Below are positions 34,110 to 45,307 of a stretch of 64,000 nt of DNA, one piece after another (positions within the stretch are counted from its first letter, which is position 1; each line of letters opens with the position of its first letter). The stretch comes from Lycium barbarum (Eukaryota > Streptophyta > Magnoliopsida > Solanales > Solanaceae): positions 59,706,782-59,770,781 of the forward strand of contig NC_083344.1 in NCBI RefSeq assembly GCF_019175385.1, read 5' to 3'. The position numbers were made by a program, and so were the translations under genes. Under the pieces are notes generated by a model, which ran no database searches, was not told the origin of the DNA, and saw only the letters and a program-made list of their open reading frames with translations.

Positions 34110-34640
34110 TGATTTTAATCCAGATTCTATCTGTTATACTTCTGCACTTCCGATTCTGATAAGGCTCTGCCTATTATGCCTCTGTACTTCTGAACTCGAT
34201 TATGTTTCCGTCTGATAAATCTCTGTATGTCCGATTCTGATCATGAATCTGTCTGATAAATCTTTGTACGTCTAACTCTGAATACGTTTCTGTCTGACAT
34301 ACCTCTGTATGATTGACTCTGATTACGAATCTGTCTGACACACCTCTGTATGTCTGACTCTGGATATGAATCCGTCTGATACGTCTCTGTACCTCTGATT
34401 TTGATCACGCGTCTGTCTGATACATCTTCGTATGTCTGACTCTGATACGAATCTGTCCGATACATTTTTGTATGTCCGATTTTGACTACGAATCCGTCTG
34501 ATAAATCTCTGCACGTCTGACTCTGATCTCGGATATGTCCGATACACTCCCATACATTGTATTTTGACCACGAATCTGTCCGCCATAGCTCGGTATACCT
34601 GACTTTGATTACGAGTCGGTTTAATACGCTTCTATGCGTC
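34110..34640 (+). repeat. Degenerate 41-bp tandem repeat in element E
   Basis: TCTGTCTGATA-type phrases recur at 34211, 34252, 34293, 34334, 34375, 34416, 34456, 34497, 34538 and 34579: spacing 41 bases with one of 40. The same phrase and spacing appear in solo LTR S around 18140-18420. The repetitive antisense frames here are by-products of the repeat. Confidence 0.85.
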
Positions 34641-34956
34641 CGATTCTGATTATGAATCCGTTTGGAATAAAGTGCGTGGTATGAAGTGGGATTATGATAA
34701 CGTGGCAAGGAACCGAGGGGAATAACAAGAAATGATATCGATTATGATGTCTGAAAAGCATTCGTCTGTTTCGAGAATATAGCTTATGGTCTGGTGATTA
34801 TGTGGGGTATGAGAAAATACATTATGAAAGCATATGAATCAGTGACGTGAAGAATCACCCCATCATGTTGGTAAAGAAGCCATGTCGGAAAGTCAACAAA
34901 GGACAATTATAAAAATAACCCTCCCGAAGTAGTATGGCGCCCCACGAGGTCAATTT

Positions 34957-34992
34957 AACATTCGAGGACGAATGTTCTAAAGGGGGGGAGGA
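34957..34992 (+). other. Pre-tract hairpin and polypurine tract of element E
   Basis: AACATTCG-AGGA-CGAATGTT (34957-34976), then CTAAAGGGGGGGAGGA ending at the 3' LTR. Confidence 0.88.
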
Positions 34993-37900
34993 TGTTACAT
35001 CCGACATTTTTGCATATTCGAAAAATTTGAAACAATATGGCTTGTAATGGACAAGGCCACATTTGGACCTTGCTTGGTACGAATGTGTCGGTTATGAATA
35101 CATCGGTGTGGAATTACGAAAGGAGGCCAAGGGCAAAGTTGGAATTTTGGAAACTTGTGCCATGAATTACAAAAAATTAGCCATAGGGACTCAAAAAAAA
35201 AATAAGAGAAACAAGGCCCAACAAGGGAGCCCAACCGGCCATGGTGTGTGAAAATGGCCCAAGTCCATAATTTAATTATGTGATATTATATATATGCATC
35301 CCTATCCATAGAACCTTCAAGAAAAATAAAGCAAAGCAAGAACAAAAAAAGAGGAGAGGGTTCAGGTGAGAGAAAGAGAGGAGAAAAAAAAAAGAGAAAA
35401 TTCTTGCAGCTTAATCCTTGGTTCAAAAATTCATTTCTTGTGGGATTATTACCAAGTGCAAGGTTCTCTACAAGATGGTATAATTATATTGACAAGAAAG
35501 TGATTTTTGTAGCAAGTAAAGAACTTGGGAGAAAGGTAAGGATTTTATGCTTTTATTGCGATATGGAAGGTATATGTATGTTGTAGTGTGTGGAAATGAA
35601 TGAAAAACATGAAAATCTTGTGTGTTGATGTGGTATGCATGTTGGCCGAAAGTGTGCATGTATTGTATGTTCATGAAGATTTGACTTTTTGTTGAAATCT
35701 AGTGTAGTTATGGTAGAAATTGTATTAGAAATGAAAGTGGAATGAATTAGTGAAAGTTGGAGAATATAGTATGTGGCCGTGTGGTGTGTGTGGATGATGG
35801 AGTGTGAATTTAATTTTGTTAGTATGATTAAGTGTGTTATGGTGAAATGAATGGGAAGATAATAATCTTTATTGTCAAGGAAAAATGGTTATTAAGTTGT
35901 TGTAGGAAAACATGCAACTTTGTTATGGTTTATGTAAAAATGGAAATGAAAGTATCAAGAGGCAAATTATGATTAATGTTGATGAATTTGGAAGATGGAA
36001 ATGTAATATGAACTTGTAAGCTGAAGGTTAGGAGAATTGGATAAATTGTGGCTTTGATGGAAAGTTTGTATGTTTCTATATCTTATGTATATCTTGTAAG
36101 AATGGTATGGTATGCCTCTGCATCGTGTTTTAATGACCTTGATGGGTGATGAATATCAAAATAATAAGTTTGGTTTGGAAATGTAAGTTGAAACGGAAGA
36201 TGTTTCGTTATGCCGGAAAGATGGCTAGTGATGCCATATTGTGTGTTGTAATGCATGTTGTTGTTATTGATGTGGTTTCTGGGTTGTTGTGTTAATGAAT
36301 TGAGCCGAGCTAAGTCTCGGGGTCGTCATATATACAGGGGAAATGCTGTCAAAATTTCGGTAGGCAAGTATGTATTAAGTTTGGAGTCTTAAAGTTTGAA
36401 ATTAACAATTGGTAAACTTGAACATTTCTAGATTTTGGACGAAATTGGAATTGAAGCCAAGCAAGCGTAAGGCGGAATCGAGGTATGTAAAGCCTTCCCC
36501 TTTATTCTTAGGCATGTTCTGGATGTGATAGGCTCGGCCGCGAGCCTTAAGTACGATTCTGTTCCTCGGAATTCGAGACGGAAAACCGCTCCAATTCCTT
36601 CAGTACAATTGAAACCATTTCCTTACAAATTGCCTTTAAAGTGAACTTTTGTACGAAACTTCCCTAAACGGAGTCGGAACACTTCCAAATGATTATGGAT
36701 GACCTCATAAGGTCTATTATCAGTAATTCACTTATGTCGCCTCGAGTTGGTCCGAGGCGGGCCCACAAGGCCCGATATCTTCTGCATAACCTTAATTACT
36801 CCGGTTTTGTCCGATTTTTATTTTTTCAGAAAACCTCTGGATTATTATTTTGATCATGATATGACTATTCTTATGCAAATCTTACAAAATGACCTCTGGA
36901 CATCGAAGAATCTGATTCTGATAATAATCTGTCGTGCCTTCCCAAGTAGGATATAGGCGCGTATTATGCATACTATCTGGATACTCTGATTTGGCTCGCC
37001 GTTTGGCACCCTTCAGTCTGATTGAGTCTGTATGTATGTGGTTTCTCATTAATCTGTTCGTGGTTGTCTCAATGCATTCCTTCACTGCGTCCCGGGCCAG
37101 GTTCTGTTATCGTGCACATTCCTCTGCATTGTTCACCGCGTCCCTCGGCGTGCGGGCCGGGATCTGTTATATCTGTATGATTATGATCTGTGTATGGGGA
37201 TGGCGGCCAGGATGGCATATGATCTGATCTGATTCTGTCTGTCCACCGCGTCCCGTACAAAGAGGGCCGGGTTCTGTTACCACGCCCCTAGACAGGGCCG
37301 GGATCTGTATGTATGTATGCATGTGCCATCAGCATTTATATAAGCACATGCCTCGGTATGATTCTGTACGACTCTGTATGATTCTGTATGACTCCGTACT
37401 ACTCTGCATGCATAAATCTGTCTGGCATACTTCTGTCTGTCCGTCTGAATTACGATTATGTCTGTATGGATTCTGATTCTGTACGTCCGCATGGATTCTG
37501 ATTCTGTATGTCCGTATGGATTCTGATTTTGTCCGTCTGTCTGGACCATGATGCTGTCCGTCTGTCTGGACCATGAATTCTGTCTGTCTCTCTGGATTAT
37601 GACTCTGACCGGTACACTTCCGTCTGTCCGTTCGGCTTATGATTCTGCCTATTATATTTCTGTGTTTTTGGTCTAGATTATGATTATGTCTGTTATGTTT
37701 CCGCTTTACATACTCTGTACATTTTTCGTACTGACCCCCGTTCTTCGGGGGCTGCGCTACATGCCCGCAGGTACAGACGCACCAGGTGATACGCCGCCAG
37801 TGTAGGGTTCTGATTCTGCTGTTTTGAAGAGCTCCCTTGATCCGGAGCGTATACTTTTGGTATATATCTTCTGTCTTCTGTATACTCTGTATGTATGAAA

Positions 37901-38231
37901 ATTCTGGGTACGGCGGGGCCCTGTCCCGTCATATGATTCTGTATGTCTGTTAGAGGCCTGTAGATAAATATGTGGGTTACGGGTTTCATCTGTTTAGGTA
38001 AGTACGAACGATTTTGCGACTCCATCTGTATGTTAGCCTCATCGGCTTGTCTGTAAATTTCTGTATGTTCAGGTATGTATATGTTCGCGCGTGCCGCATC
38101 TGCATCGGCCTGATTCTGTACACATCTGTTTAAAAAAAAAAAAATTGTATGGTACGAAATTCTGTTAAGTAGGTACGTATGGGTATCCAATTAGGATACC
38201 ATTCGCGGCCCACGGGGTTGGGGTCGTGACA
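34993..38231 (+). repeat. 3' LTR of element E
   Basis: TGTTACATCCGA to GGGTCGTGACA, followed by CCCAT. Differs from the 5' LTR at scattered sites, for example CTGTCAAAATTTCGG near 36346 in place of CTGCCGAAATTTCGG. Double hairpin at about 37707-37765; GTCCC/GGGCCGGG repeats at 37085-37305. Confidence 0.93.
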
Positions 38232-38236
38232 CCCAT

Positions 38237-39532
38237 AAGGTGCCAAGTTGAGTTATGTATATGGTTTTACTAATGCTTTCAAGGAAATGCGTTTTATACT
38301 AAAGGAAACATAAAGTTTGATTTTAAAAAACACTCCTAATGGGGTGCGAGATTTTACTACTTCATTTCATTTACGATTTATGTTTACATTCCATAGTATC
38401 ATCCCTTTGTAGATATGATTATTTATTCTTTGGGTAGAGAAATAAGATGAAATTGAGTAGAATATAAGTAGTAAGAATTTCATAACAATTCTACCCTCAA
38501 ACCTGGAAGTATGTCCTCCTAAGTCTAGTAAGATACAAATTTGATAACTTCTTATGAAAGACTAAGGCTTATAACTTGATTCTGATGAATTGATTAGTGA
38601 CTTATGATATGAATTGAAATTGATATTTATGGATTGAGTTTGTGTTGATATGATCGTGATATTAAGCCGGAAGCGGCTGCCCGAAGGGGCCATTATTATT
38701 AAGCCGGAAGCGGTTGCCCGAAGGGGCCATTATTATAAAGCCAAAAGCGGCTGCCCTAAGGGGCCATCGTTATTATGCCGGAAGCGGCCGTCCGAAGGGA
38801 CTATTGTGATACTAGCCGGAAGCGGTTGTCCGAAGGGACCATTCTGTTAACATGTCGTAAGCGGCATGTGTGTTGGATTGCATTGTTTACTTAAAGATTG
38901 TTTGGAGACTTTATGTGCACATTTATGATTCTTCCAGCGAAGGCTGCAGGTATTGATTTAGATTGTGTTTTCTTCTCTCCTAATTCAAATTATGCTTATG
39001 GCTTGTTACCACCTTACATACTCAGTACATTGTCCGTACTGATGTCCTTTTGCCTGGGGACACTGCGTTCATGCCCGTAGCCCGAGATTGTTTGGCAGGT
39101 TAAGTGTATAGCTAGGATACTTGGACGTCAGCTAGGATTGGAAAGTTCCACCTCATTCTGGAGCTGTGCTGAGTCATGTATGGATATGTATGATTATGGG
39201 TATGTCAGGGCCCTGTCAGGACTCATAAGGTTCAGTTTTCTTCTTAGAGACTTCTGCAGACTGTCCTGTGGTATGTTTGTCAAGATGTCGACAAAGTGAT
39301 GTCAGTTGAGTCATTTGTGGAGTATGTGTTTTAGATGACTTCAATTGGTAAGTACTTATTTGATTGAAAGTTCTCATAATCGTTATAAAGATAATGATTT
39401 CTTTTTGGAAAAGTGTTATGTTCTTAAAAGTTTTTGAAATGACAGGTTTTGATAGAGCGAATGTCTAAGGGTTCGCTCGACTCTGATGAGAGTCCGGTGC
39501 CTGTAATGCCCTACCATTTTTAGGGTGTGACA
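38237..39532 (+). repeat. 3' LTR of element D, second part
   Basis: Resumes after E and ends TTTTAGGGTGTGACA at 39532. Contains a 37-39-bp tandem repeat (38666-38870) and a double hairpin at 39013-39076 in which the second stem is GTCC/GGGAC instead of CCCC/GGGG. Joined, the D LTR is about 2.8 kb. No primer site follows, so this is a 3' LTR. Confidence 0.85.
38666..38870 (+). repeat. 37-39-bp tandem repeat in the D LTR
   Basis: GCCGGAAGCGG.TGCCCGAAGG starts at 38666, 38703, 38740, 38777, 38815 and, degraded, about 38854. Each unit contains inverted GGC/GCC blocks. It occupies the LTR zone where other families have their GTCCC/GGGCCGGG repeats. Confidence 0.88.
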
Positions 39533-40378
39533 AGATGCATCAAGTCAGGAGATAAGAGAGACTATTCAGTTATTGACGCAGTTAGTAGCCGCTCAGGCAT
39601 AGCGTCAGGGTACGAGTCTTGGTAATAGGGCTATTAGCGCCAGGGTTCGTGATTTTATTAATTTATACCCTCTAGAATTGTTTGGGTCAAAGTCAGATGA
39701 GGACTCGCAGAACTTTATCGATGGGATGTTGAGGACGGTATGGGTGGTGCATGCTTCAGATACTGAGTCGATAGAATTGGCTTCTTACAGATTAGGGGAT
39801 ATGGTCGTTCATTGGTATGATACCTGGATGTCTTCTAGAGGGGTTAATGCGCCTCCATCCATATGGCAGAAGTTTATAGATGCCTTTCTTTGATATTATT
39901 TAACGCCAAAAATTCGATGGGCCAGAGCTAATAGGTTTTTGAACCATAGGTAGGGGAACATGAGTGCTCGACAGTATAGCCTTCATATTTAATTCATTGG
40001 TTAGGTATGCTCCAGTTATGGTAGCTGACATGGGAGATCACGTCCATCGATTTGTGAGCGGATTGGGGCCACATTTGATTGATGATTGCTTGACGGCCTC
40101 ACTTCATCTAGGTATGGATATTTCCCGCATTCAGGCACACACTTAGAATCTTGAGGAGCGCCAGCAGCAGCGGAGGGTTGAACATGAGCATGACAGGGGT
40201 CAGAGTAAGAGGGCTGGATCTTCGAGGTTCGATAGTGAATTCAGACGTGGCCCAAGGCAGCAGTAATTCAAGTCTAGTTGCCCCAAGGTCTCTTACGAGG
40301 GATAGAATTGAGGAGGCCCAAGCTTCACAAGGAATGGGTACTCGTAAGCATGCTTTGGCACCATTCTAGAGTTCCCAA
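39533..40378 (+). pseudogene. Old Ty3/gypsy gag fragment F
   Basis: The coding trace starts at the D LTR boundary (DASSQEIRETIQLL), passes a stop near 39600, then reads RDFINLYPLELFGSK and a capsid core with FIDGMLRTV and ELASYRLGDMVVHWYDTW (about 39640-39890). After a stop and a frame change near 39960-40000 it continues with RYAPVMVADMGDHVHRF, PHLIDDCLTA and a Gln/Arg-rich linker to about 40250. It has several stops and at least two frameshifts, and no zinc knuckle is legible. It is related to gag of element A but more decayed. It looks cut on both sides, by D on the left and K on the right, making it the oldest layer visible. Confidence 0.85.
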
Positions 40379-40873
40379 TGTGGAATATTGCATGGAAAGA
40401 CGGATTGGAGAAAGGGAATGAAGATGGCTACGCTTGCAATGAGGCTATTACTTAAAGGCTAGCATTTTCGGCTTTCAAGTTCAAGAAAGACAACCAAACA
40501 AGGCCCTTACTTCATTAAGGGTAGATTTGTATTAAGCATAGTTGTCTTCCTCTTTTATCTTGTATAAATAGGAGTATGTTTATTTCCCTAAGTAGATTTT
40601 GATGAATATGAATATTGTTTTCTCTAGAGAGAGATTTGAGAGGCTTTGGATAAGCTCTTGTTGAACCTTGTTTTGGAAAAGGGGGTAGCTTAGGATTGCT
40701 TGCAATTCTCTTGAGGTCAACTTATGGGTTAGGTGCTCTTCTTGGATATTCATTTGAGGTCCTTTAGTTTAATATACTTTAGGGTTGCTTGTGATTCCAA
40801 TTCTTGTGTCTACCTTCTGTCCTTTTACTTTATTGTTGTTATTTTCTTGATTCCGCTATCCGTTATTGCATCA
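40379..40873 (+). repeat. Short LTR of element K
   Basis: Probable LTR of about 495 bases starting TGTGGAATATTG and ending TTGCATCA two bases before a primer site. A TATA box TATAAATA lies at 40563-40570. It is unrelated to the long LTRs nearby. The left end is inferred from the TG and the end of the gag homology; no duplication can be tested because the other end is off the window. Confidence 0.6.
40563..40570 (+). promoter_or_regulatory. TATA box of LTR K
   Basis: TATAAATA within CTTGTATAAATAGG, about 310 bases before the primer site; a standard position for an RNA polymerase II start inside a short LTR. Confidence 0.55.
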
Positions 40874-40875
40874 AT

Positions 40876-40887
40876 TGGTATTAGAGC
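40876..40887 (+). other. Primer binding site of element K
   Basis: TGGTATTAGAGC, one base different from the TGGTATCAGAGC used by the other elements here. Confidence 0.75.
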
Positions 40888-42094
40888 TTGGAATAGATTT
40901 GTTTCCACAAATCTAGTCTTGGATTTTGATTCCTAAAAAAAAATCGAAAATTCAAAAACCCCAAAAATTTCTTGTTGTTTTGTTGATTCTAGTGGTAGAT
41001 TAGAGTTTCCTAGTGTTTCTAGAGTCTAAATCTTCAATTTCGAGTCCTTTGAGTAACTTTTGAGTCATTCCACATTAAAGGGGTTTGAAGGTCTAAGAAC
41101 TCAAAGTGGGTCTTGTATAACAAGGGGAAATTGGAGATTGAAAGTTCTTAGGTTGTGTTCTCCTAGTGAAGAAGGGTAGGAATCTGAAATTTGGAGGTAT
41201 TTGGTAAACATTTGAAGGATCTACCATTTTTAGTATTTGAAGCTTTGAAAACTCAAAGAACTTGAAAGTGAGTCTTGTTGAAGAAGGTAAAATTGAAGGT
41301 TGAAACCTATTGGGCTTTGTTCTCTACATCAAAAAGAACTTAGATCCGAAATATGAGCTAATTTGGAGTTGATTTGAGGGTAGTTGGATTTTTGAAATTG
41401 TTCTTGTGTTCTTGAGGATATTCATATCTTCATGTGAGGAAGATAACCCAAAAGCTTGTTTGATCCAAAATTTCTAGGTAAAAGTTTAAGAAAGTTTTTA
41501 TTGGGCCAAAAAGGAAAAAATATTAGGGTGTGTGGGCCCAAGACAAGTCACCAAATAAAAAATATCAAGTCCAAAATTTCAAGGATTTGAAAAAAAAAAT
41601 TGTGCCACGTCAGCAGAGTGTTCAGACCAGATTCACAGAACTGTTCATTCCGCTTTTGGTCCGCGATGCGAAAGGAAAGCACAACTCTGAAAGTTTTTCT
41701 AAGTCTTCAACTTGGCTTGTTTCTTTCCTAACTTCATTTCTTTGATTCCTCTAACTAATTAACAACTAGCAATTGATCCTTACTTGGTTGTTAACTAGTT
41801 CTTGAGTCCCATTTCTTTTTGTACCAATTTCTTTGTTCTTTTCTCTTGTAATCTTGTTGAAACTTCTTGTTTTCAAGTCCGTTAGTTTTAATTGAGTCAT
41901 TCATCTTTTGATTTAACAAGAATCCATTCTCACCTCAAGTAGCAATTGTACACCTTGTAACCACTAAATTAATCAAGGATCAACTTTGGCCAATCCAATT
42001 TGTGAGGCAATCAAAGATGCATATACTTGAGAGATTGCAAGTTAATTTTACTAACCTAACGTGTTTACTTATTTTGTTGAGTGTCTTGACTACC
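40888..42094 (+). mobile_element. Untranslated leader of element K
   Basis: About 1.2 kb between primer site and gag ATG, with no credible gene. It contains repeated phrases (for example GAAAGTGAGTCTTG and AAAGTGGGTCTTG), and several T-rich stretches. Confidence 0.6.
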
Positions 42095-42280
42095 ATGGCT
42101 ACAGAGGATTGAACACAAGTTCCCGTCGGGGAACTTACACTTGTTGAAATAGCGAAAATGTTACAAGACATGAGCAACAAGATAGGGAGTTTGTATGGTT
42201 GGATGGAAAACTTGAGAAGTAGGGTGGAAGCAATTGAAGGAGATAGTAGGGTGGTATCCTTATCACCGAGAGTTCAATAT
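42095..42280 (+). pseudogene. gag N-terminus of element K, truncated
   Basis: ATG at 42095 reads MATED, a TGA at the sixth codon, then 56 more codons in the same frame (QVPVGELTLVEIAKMLQDM, then a segment with heptad-like hydrophobics, KIGSLYGWMENLRSRVEAIE) up to the insertion of LTR X at 42281. The charged, leucine-patterned start resembles retrotransposon gag N-termini, but no diagnostic domain is present. Confidence 0.5.
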
Positions 42281-42485
42281 TGTTACACCTCGGAAAATTT
42301 CCCATTAACGTGCAATGAATAGACTAACGAAGGGCGCGAAGTATACGATGTCTTGGTAAGTAAGAAATAACATTTGATGATTCTAAATGAGATTTCAAAG
42401 ACATTCGAGCTAGGAGACATAAGTTGTTAAGGAAAGCAAGGTATATGTTGTGTGTCGGGCAAAATTTATGAGTATCGAATTAATG
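42281..42485 (+). repeat. LTR X, first 205 bases (same family as H)
   Basis: Starts TGTTACACCTCGG and aligns loosely with the start of LTR H (61538 on), for example GAGATTTC.AAG. It is cut by element G at 42486; the remainder would lie to the right of the window. Confidence 0.75.
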
Positions 42486-43167
42486 TGTCACACCCCAATC
42501 TCATCAGGGCATGATGGGCACCCAACTCTTACTTAGAGCTGAGCGAACCCTCTGGTATTCACATAATGAAACTGGACATATAATAAAGTACTTTCAATGA
42601 AACCATAGGAATTTGAGAACGATACTCAATTAATCAAAAACCGAGTAAGACAAGTTGACATATCGGCCTACATGGTCGCTTTACTCAATGCATGACATCA
42701 TAGCATACTAACCACATGACACTATCTACAAAGTCTCTAAGAGTAAACACCTGAATCATATGAGTCGGGACGGGGCCCCGACGTACCCATACACACTTAT
42801 GATAACCATAATGACTCGGCACTGCTCCAGGAAGAAAATGGAGTTTGCCAATCCCTGCTGATAGCCAACCATCCTAACTGAATACTTTTACATGCAAAAC
42901 AGTCTAGCATTGTTTGGCATGAACACAGCGCCCCCAGGCAAAGGGATGTCGGTACGAACAATGTACCGAGTATGTAAGGCAGCAGTGATCATAAAGAATG
43001 AGACATACACCATAATGAATGTATGAGAAACCACCTGTAATATGAATAGCCCCGAAGGCAATGACTAAAAATGTAAATATATGCCATACCCGACCCATTA
43101 TGGGACTCGGTGAATAAAGTCATCATATACCATACCCGGCCCGTCATGGGACTCGGTTCCATAATCA

Positions 43168-43250
<83 letters not shown>

Positions 43251-45271
43251 TACCCGGCCCTCTAGTGAGGGACTCGGTGAACAATGCAGTGAAACTGGGC
43301 ACGAATACATACCCGGCCCGGGACTCGGTGAATGATGTATTAACTGCATGCACGAGCAGAATAATGAGCAACCATATGCAAACTAAATCATCATCTGAGA
43401 CTCAATATAATAATTAGAATGAACTAACACTTGAGAATCAAAGACAACAGTCATGTCTAGTACCCCTCGAATGTCACTATAGATTATATCAAATAAGACC
43501 TTAGAATCCTTAGACACGTATCAGGACATAATGAAATAGCTTCTTGAAATCAAGAACATTAGCCATCCTAGTGTCTCTAAGAATAGGAGCTTCTTTAGAG
43601 TTTATATTCTCGTTGTCTGTTTGTTTCATATAGATCATGCCAAAAAGAAAGAAGGGATAGCCTTAACATACCTTGTCGCTTCTCAAGTTAACCATAACTT
43701 AGGTCTCGGCTTCACCAATATACAAATAATACCAAATATGTCAATAATTAAATTAGGATAATCTTTCAAACCAATCCCTAGTTACTTAGAAATCTAACGA
43801 TAATCGGGTAGCATCTTCCTTAAAAACTTAATAATCCTTGTGACTCCAACTTAGCCAAAATATCAATTCCAATACTAACATCAATTTCAACAAATACATG
43901 CCCAAATAGAATCAAATCCATTCTTAAATTACCTCAAAAACAGCCCAATATACATTCCTATACCGATACTTGTATACACTTCTTTATTTTCGTATATACA
44001 TAGTTTAACAACAAACACAACAACAACAACTACAGCAAATCCCACGACATTCCAGCACACCAAACAATTTATAACACCCACCAAACAATCCACATTATAA
44101 CAATAACAATTTATCCGATTTCCCGCAATTAATTTCGTATTTCCCATCTCACAATTTAGCTATGACTGGGATGAATTTAAATATACCTAGGATAGAATAA
44201 ATCTTACCTTATATGCCAAGAAATGATCTTCTTCCACTTTACTTCCCTTCGAAGAAAGCCCGGATTCAATAACGCGACAAAATAAAACAACGAGATTGAA
44301 GCGGTGAGCAAAACTCGTATTGCTTCTTCGTTAGAGGGATTATACATTTCCCATCGGACTAAAAAAAACATTGCTGCTCCTTCATTAAAATGATCTACGT
44401 TGTTGTTGGTACGCAAATGTAATTATGTAGCTACATTTCTATAAATATAGATGCTGCCATTTCTTTCTAAAAAAAACGTTGCTCCAATTAGTGTTGCATA
44501 CCATTTCTTTCCTTAACAATAATATGGCTTCTCCAAGAAAATAAAACAAGGTATTTACATGCTACTTTATTGTTTTACACGTGGCCACCTAGCATATTTC
44601 TCCTTTAATGTAAGTCATAATACATTGCAACCCAAATATATAATACATGAGTCACTTGTTACTGCCATTCTAATGATCCACGTGGATCAGCCACATATCA
44701 CTTATCTACTCAACTTTCAATTAATTCATTTATCCCACTATAATATAATATTTAACCAATTGCACACCTAATTAATTCCTTGATCACAATTCACTAAAAT
44801 AGTAATCATTTTTAATACACTTCATATACTCATTGTCATGACCATGTGACATAGGACTAGTCCATACCCCCTTTTGGTACACACAAAATATTATTTGCAA
44901 TCATCGTCGTCACACTTTTTGGTCTTAAATCATTTCGGGACGCCATTCCTTATATACACCGAGTTCTTAATTTTCATGCTTGAATATATATGACCATATC
45001 CTCCGGGCTCGAATAAATTTGCTCATGTTGGACGGTCCAATTTCTCTAGTCCAAAAATATAGGATATTATAGCTTGGACCGTGTTTCATTCAAATAAATT
45101 TCAAACCTCGACGAAACTTATTTTCTTCGATTGGTTTAGCTTCTAATCCTTCTTACGATACATTTGTACCATCACCCTAACCACCTATAAGATTGAGGGA
45201 TAACCTCGCTTCCGTTACTAATGTCATTTAACTCGCACGCTTTCCAATGCATGAAAACACGGGATGTAACA
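42486..45271 (-). repeat. 3' LTR of minus-strand element G
   Basis: On the minus strand it starts TGTTACATCCCG at 45271 and ends GGGGTGTGACA at 42486, about 2.8 kb. A polypurine tract abuts the right side, confirming 3' LTR and orientation. The double hairpin at 42917-42980 has first stem CGGTAC/GTACCG. GTCCC/GGGCCGGG repeats at 43080-43330; a TA microsatellite at about 43168-43246; AGGTATGTTAAGG near 43662-43674. TAATG at 42481-42485 may be one target duplication; the other is off the window. Confidence 0.86.
43168..43246. repeat. TA microsatellite
   Basis: About 40 uninterrupted TA units within LTR G, between two GTCCC/GGGCCGGG repeat units. Confidence 0.97.
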
Positions 45272-45307
45272 TCCTTCCCCCCTTAGGAACATTCGTCCTC
45301 GAATGTT
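45272..45307 (-). other. Polypurine tract and hairpin of element G
   Basis: TCCTTCCCCCCTTAGG on the plus strand is the purine tract on the minus strand, preceded there by AACATTCG-AGGA-CGAATGTT (45307-45288). Same design as in the plus-strand elements. Confidence 0.88.

Larger units (their letters stand above)
28593..38231 (+). mobile_element. Element E: complete non-autonomous LTR retrotransposon
   Basis: LTRs at 28593-31839 and 34993-38231, internal domain 31840-34992, flanked by CCCAT at 28588-28592 and 38232-38236. The LTRs are about 3.24 kb and nearly identical, with sparse point differences and a short repeat-number difference near 37460, so the insertion is recent compared with its surroundings. 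The internal domain holds a primer site, the palindromic stem-loop, one short acidic frame with an amber stop, a 5S-like segment, a 41-bp repeat array and a polypurine tract, but no RT or integrase. Confidence 0.94.

Noticed and set aside
34241..34708. 155-residue antisense frame with repeated TDS/ESD phrases in element E
   Set aside because: Produced by the 41-bp tandem repeat; 41 is not a multiple of three, and overlapping antisense frames show the same phrases.
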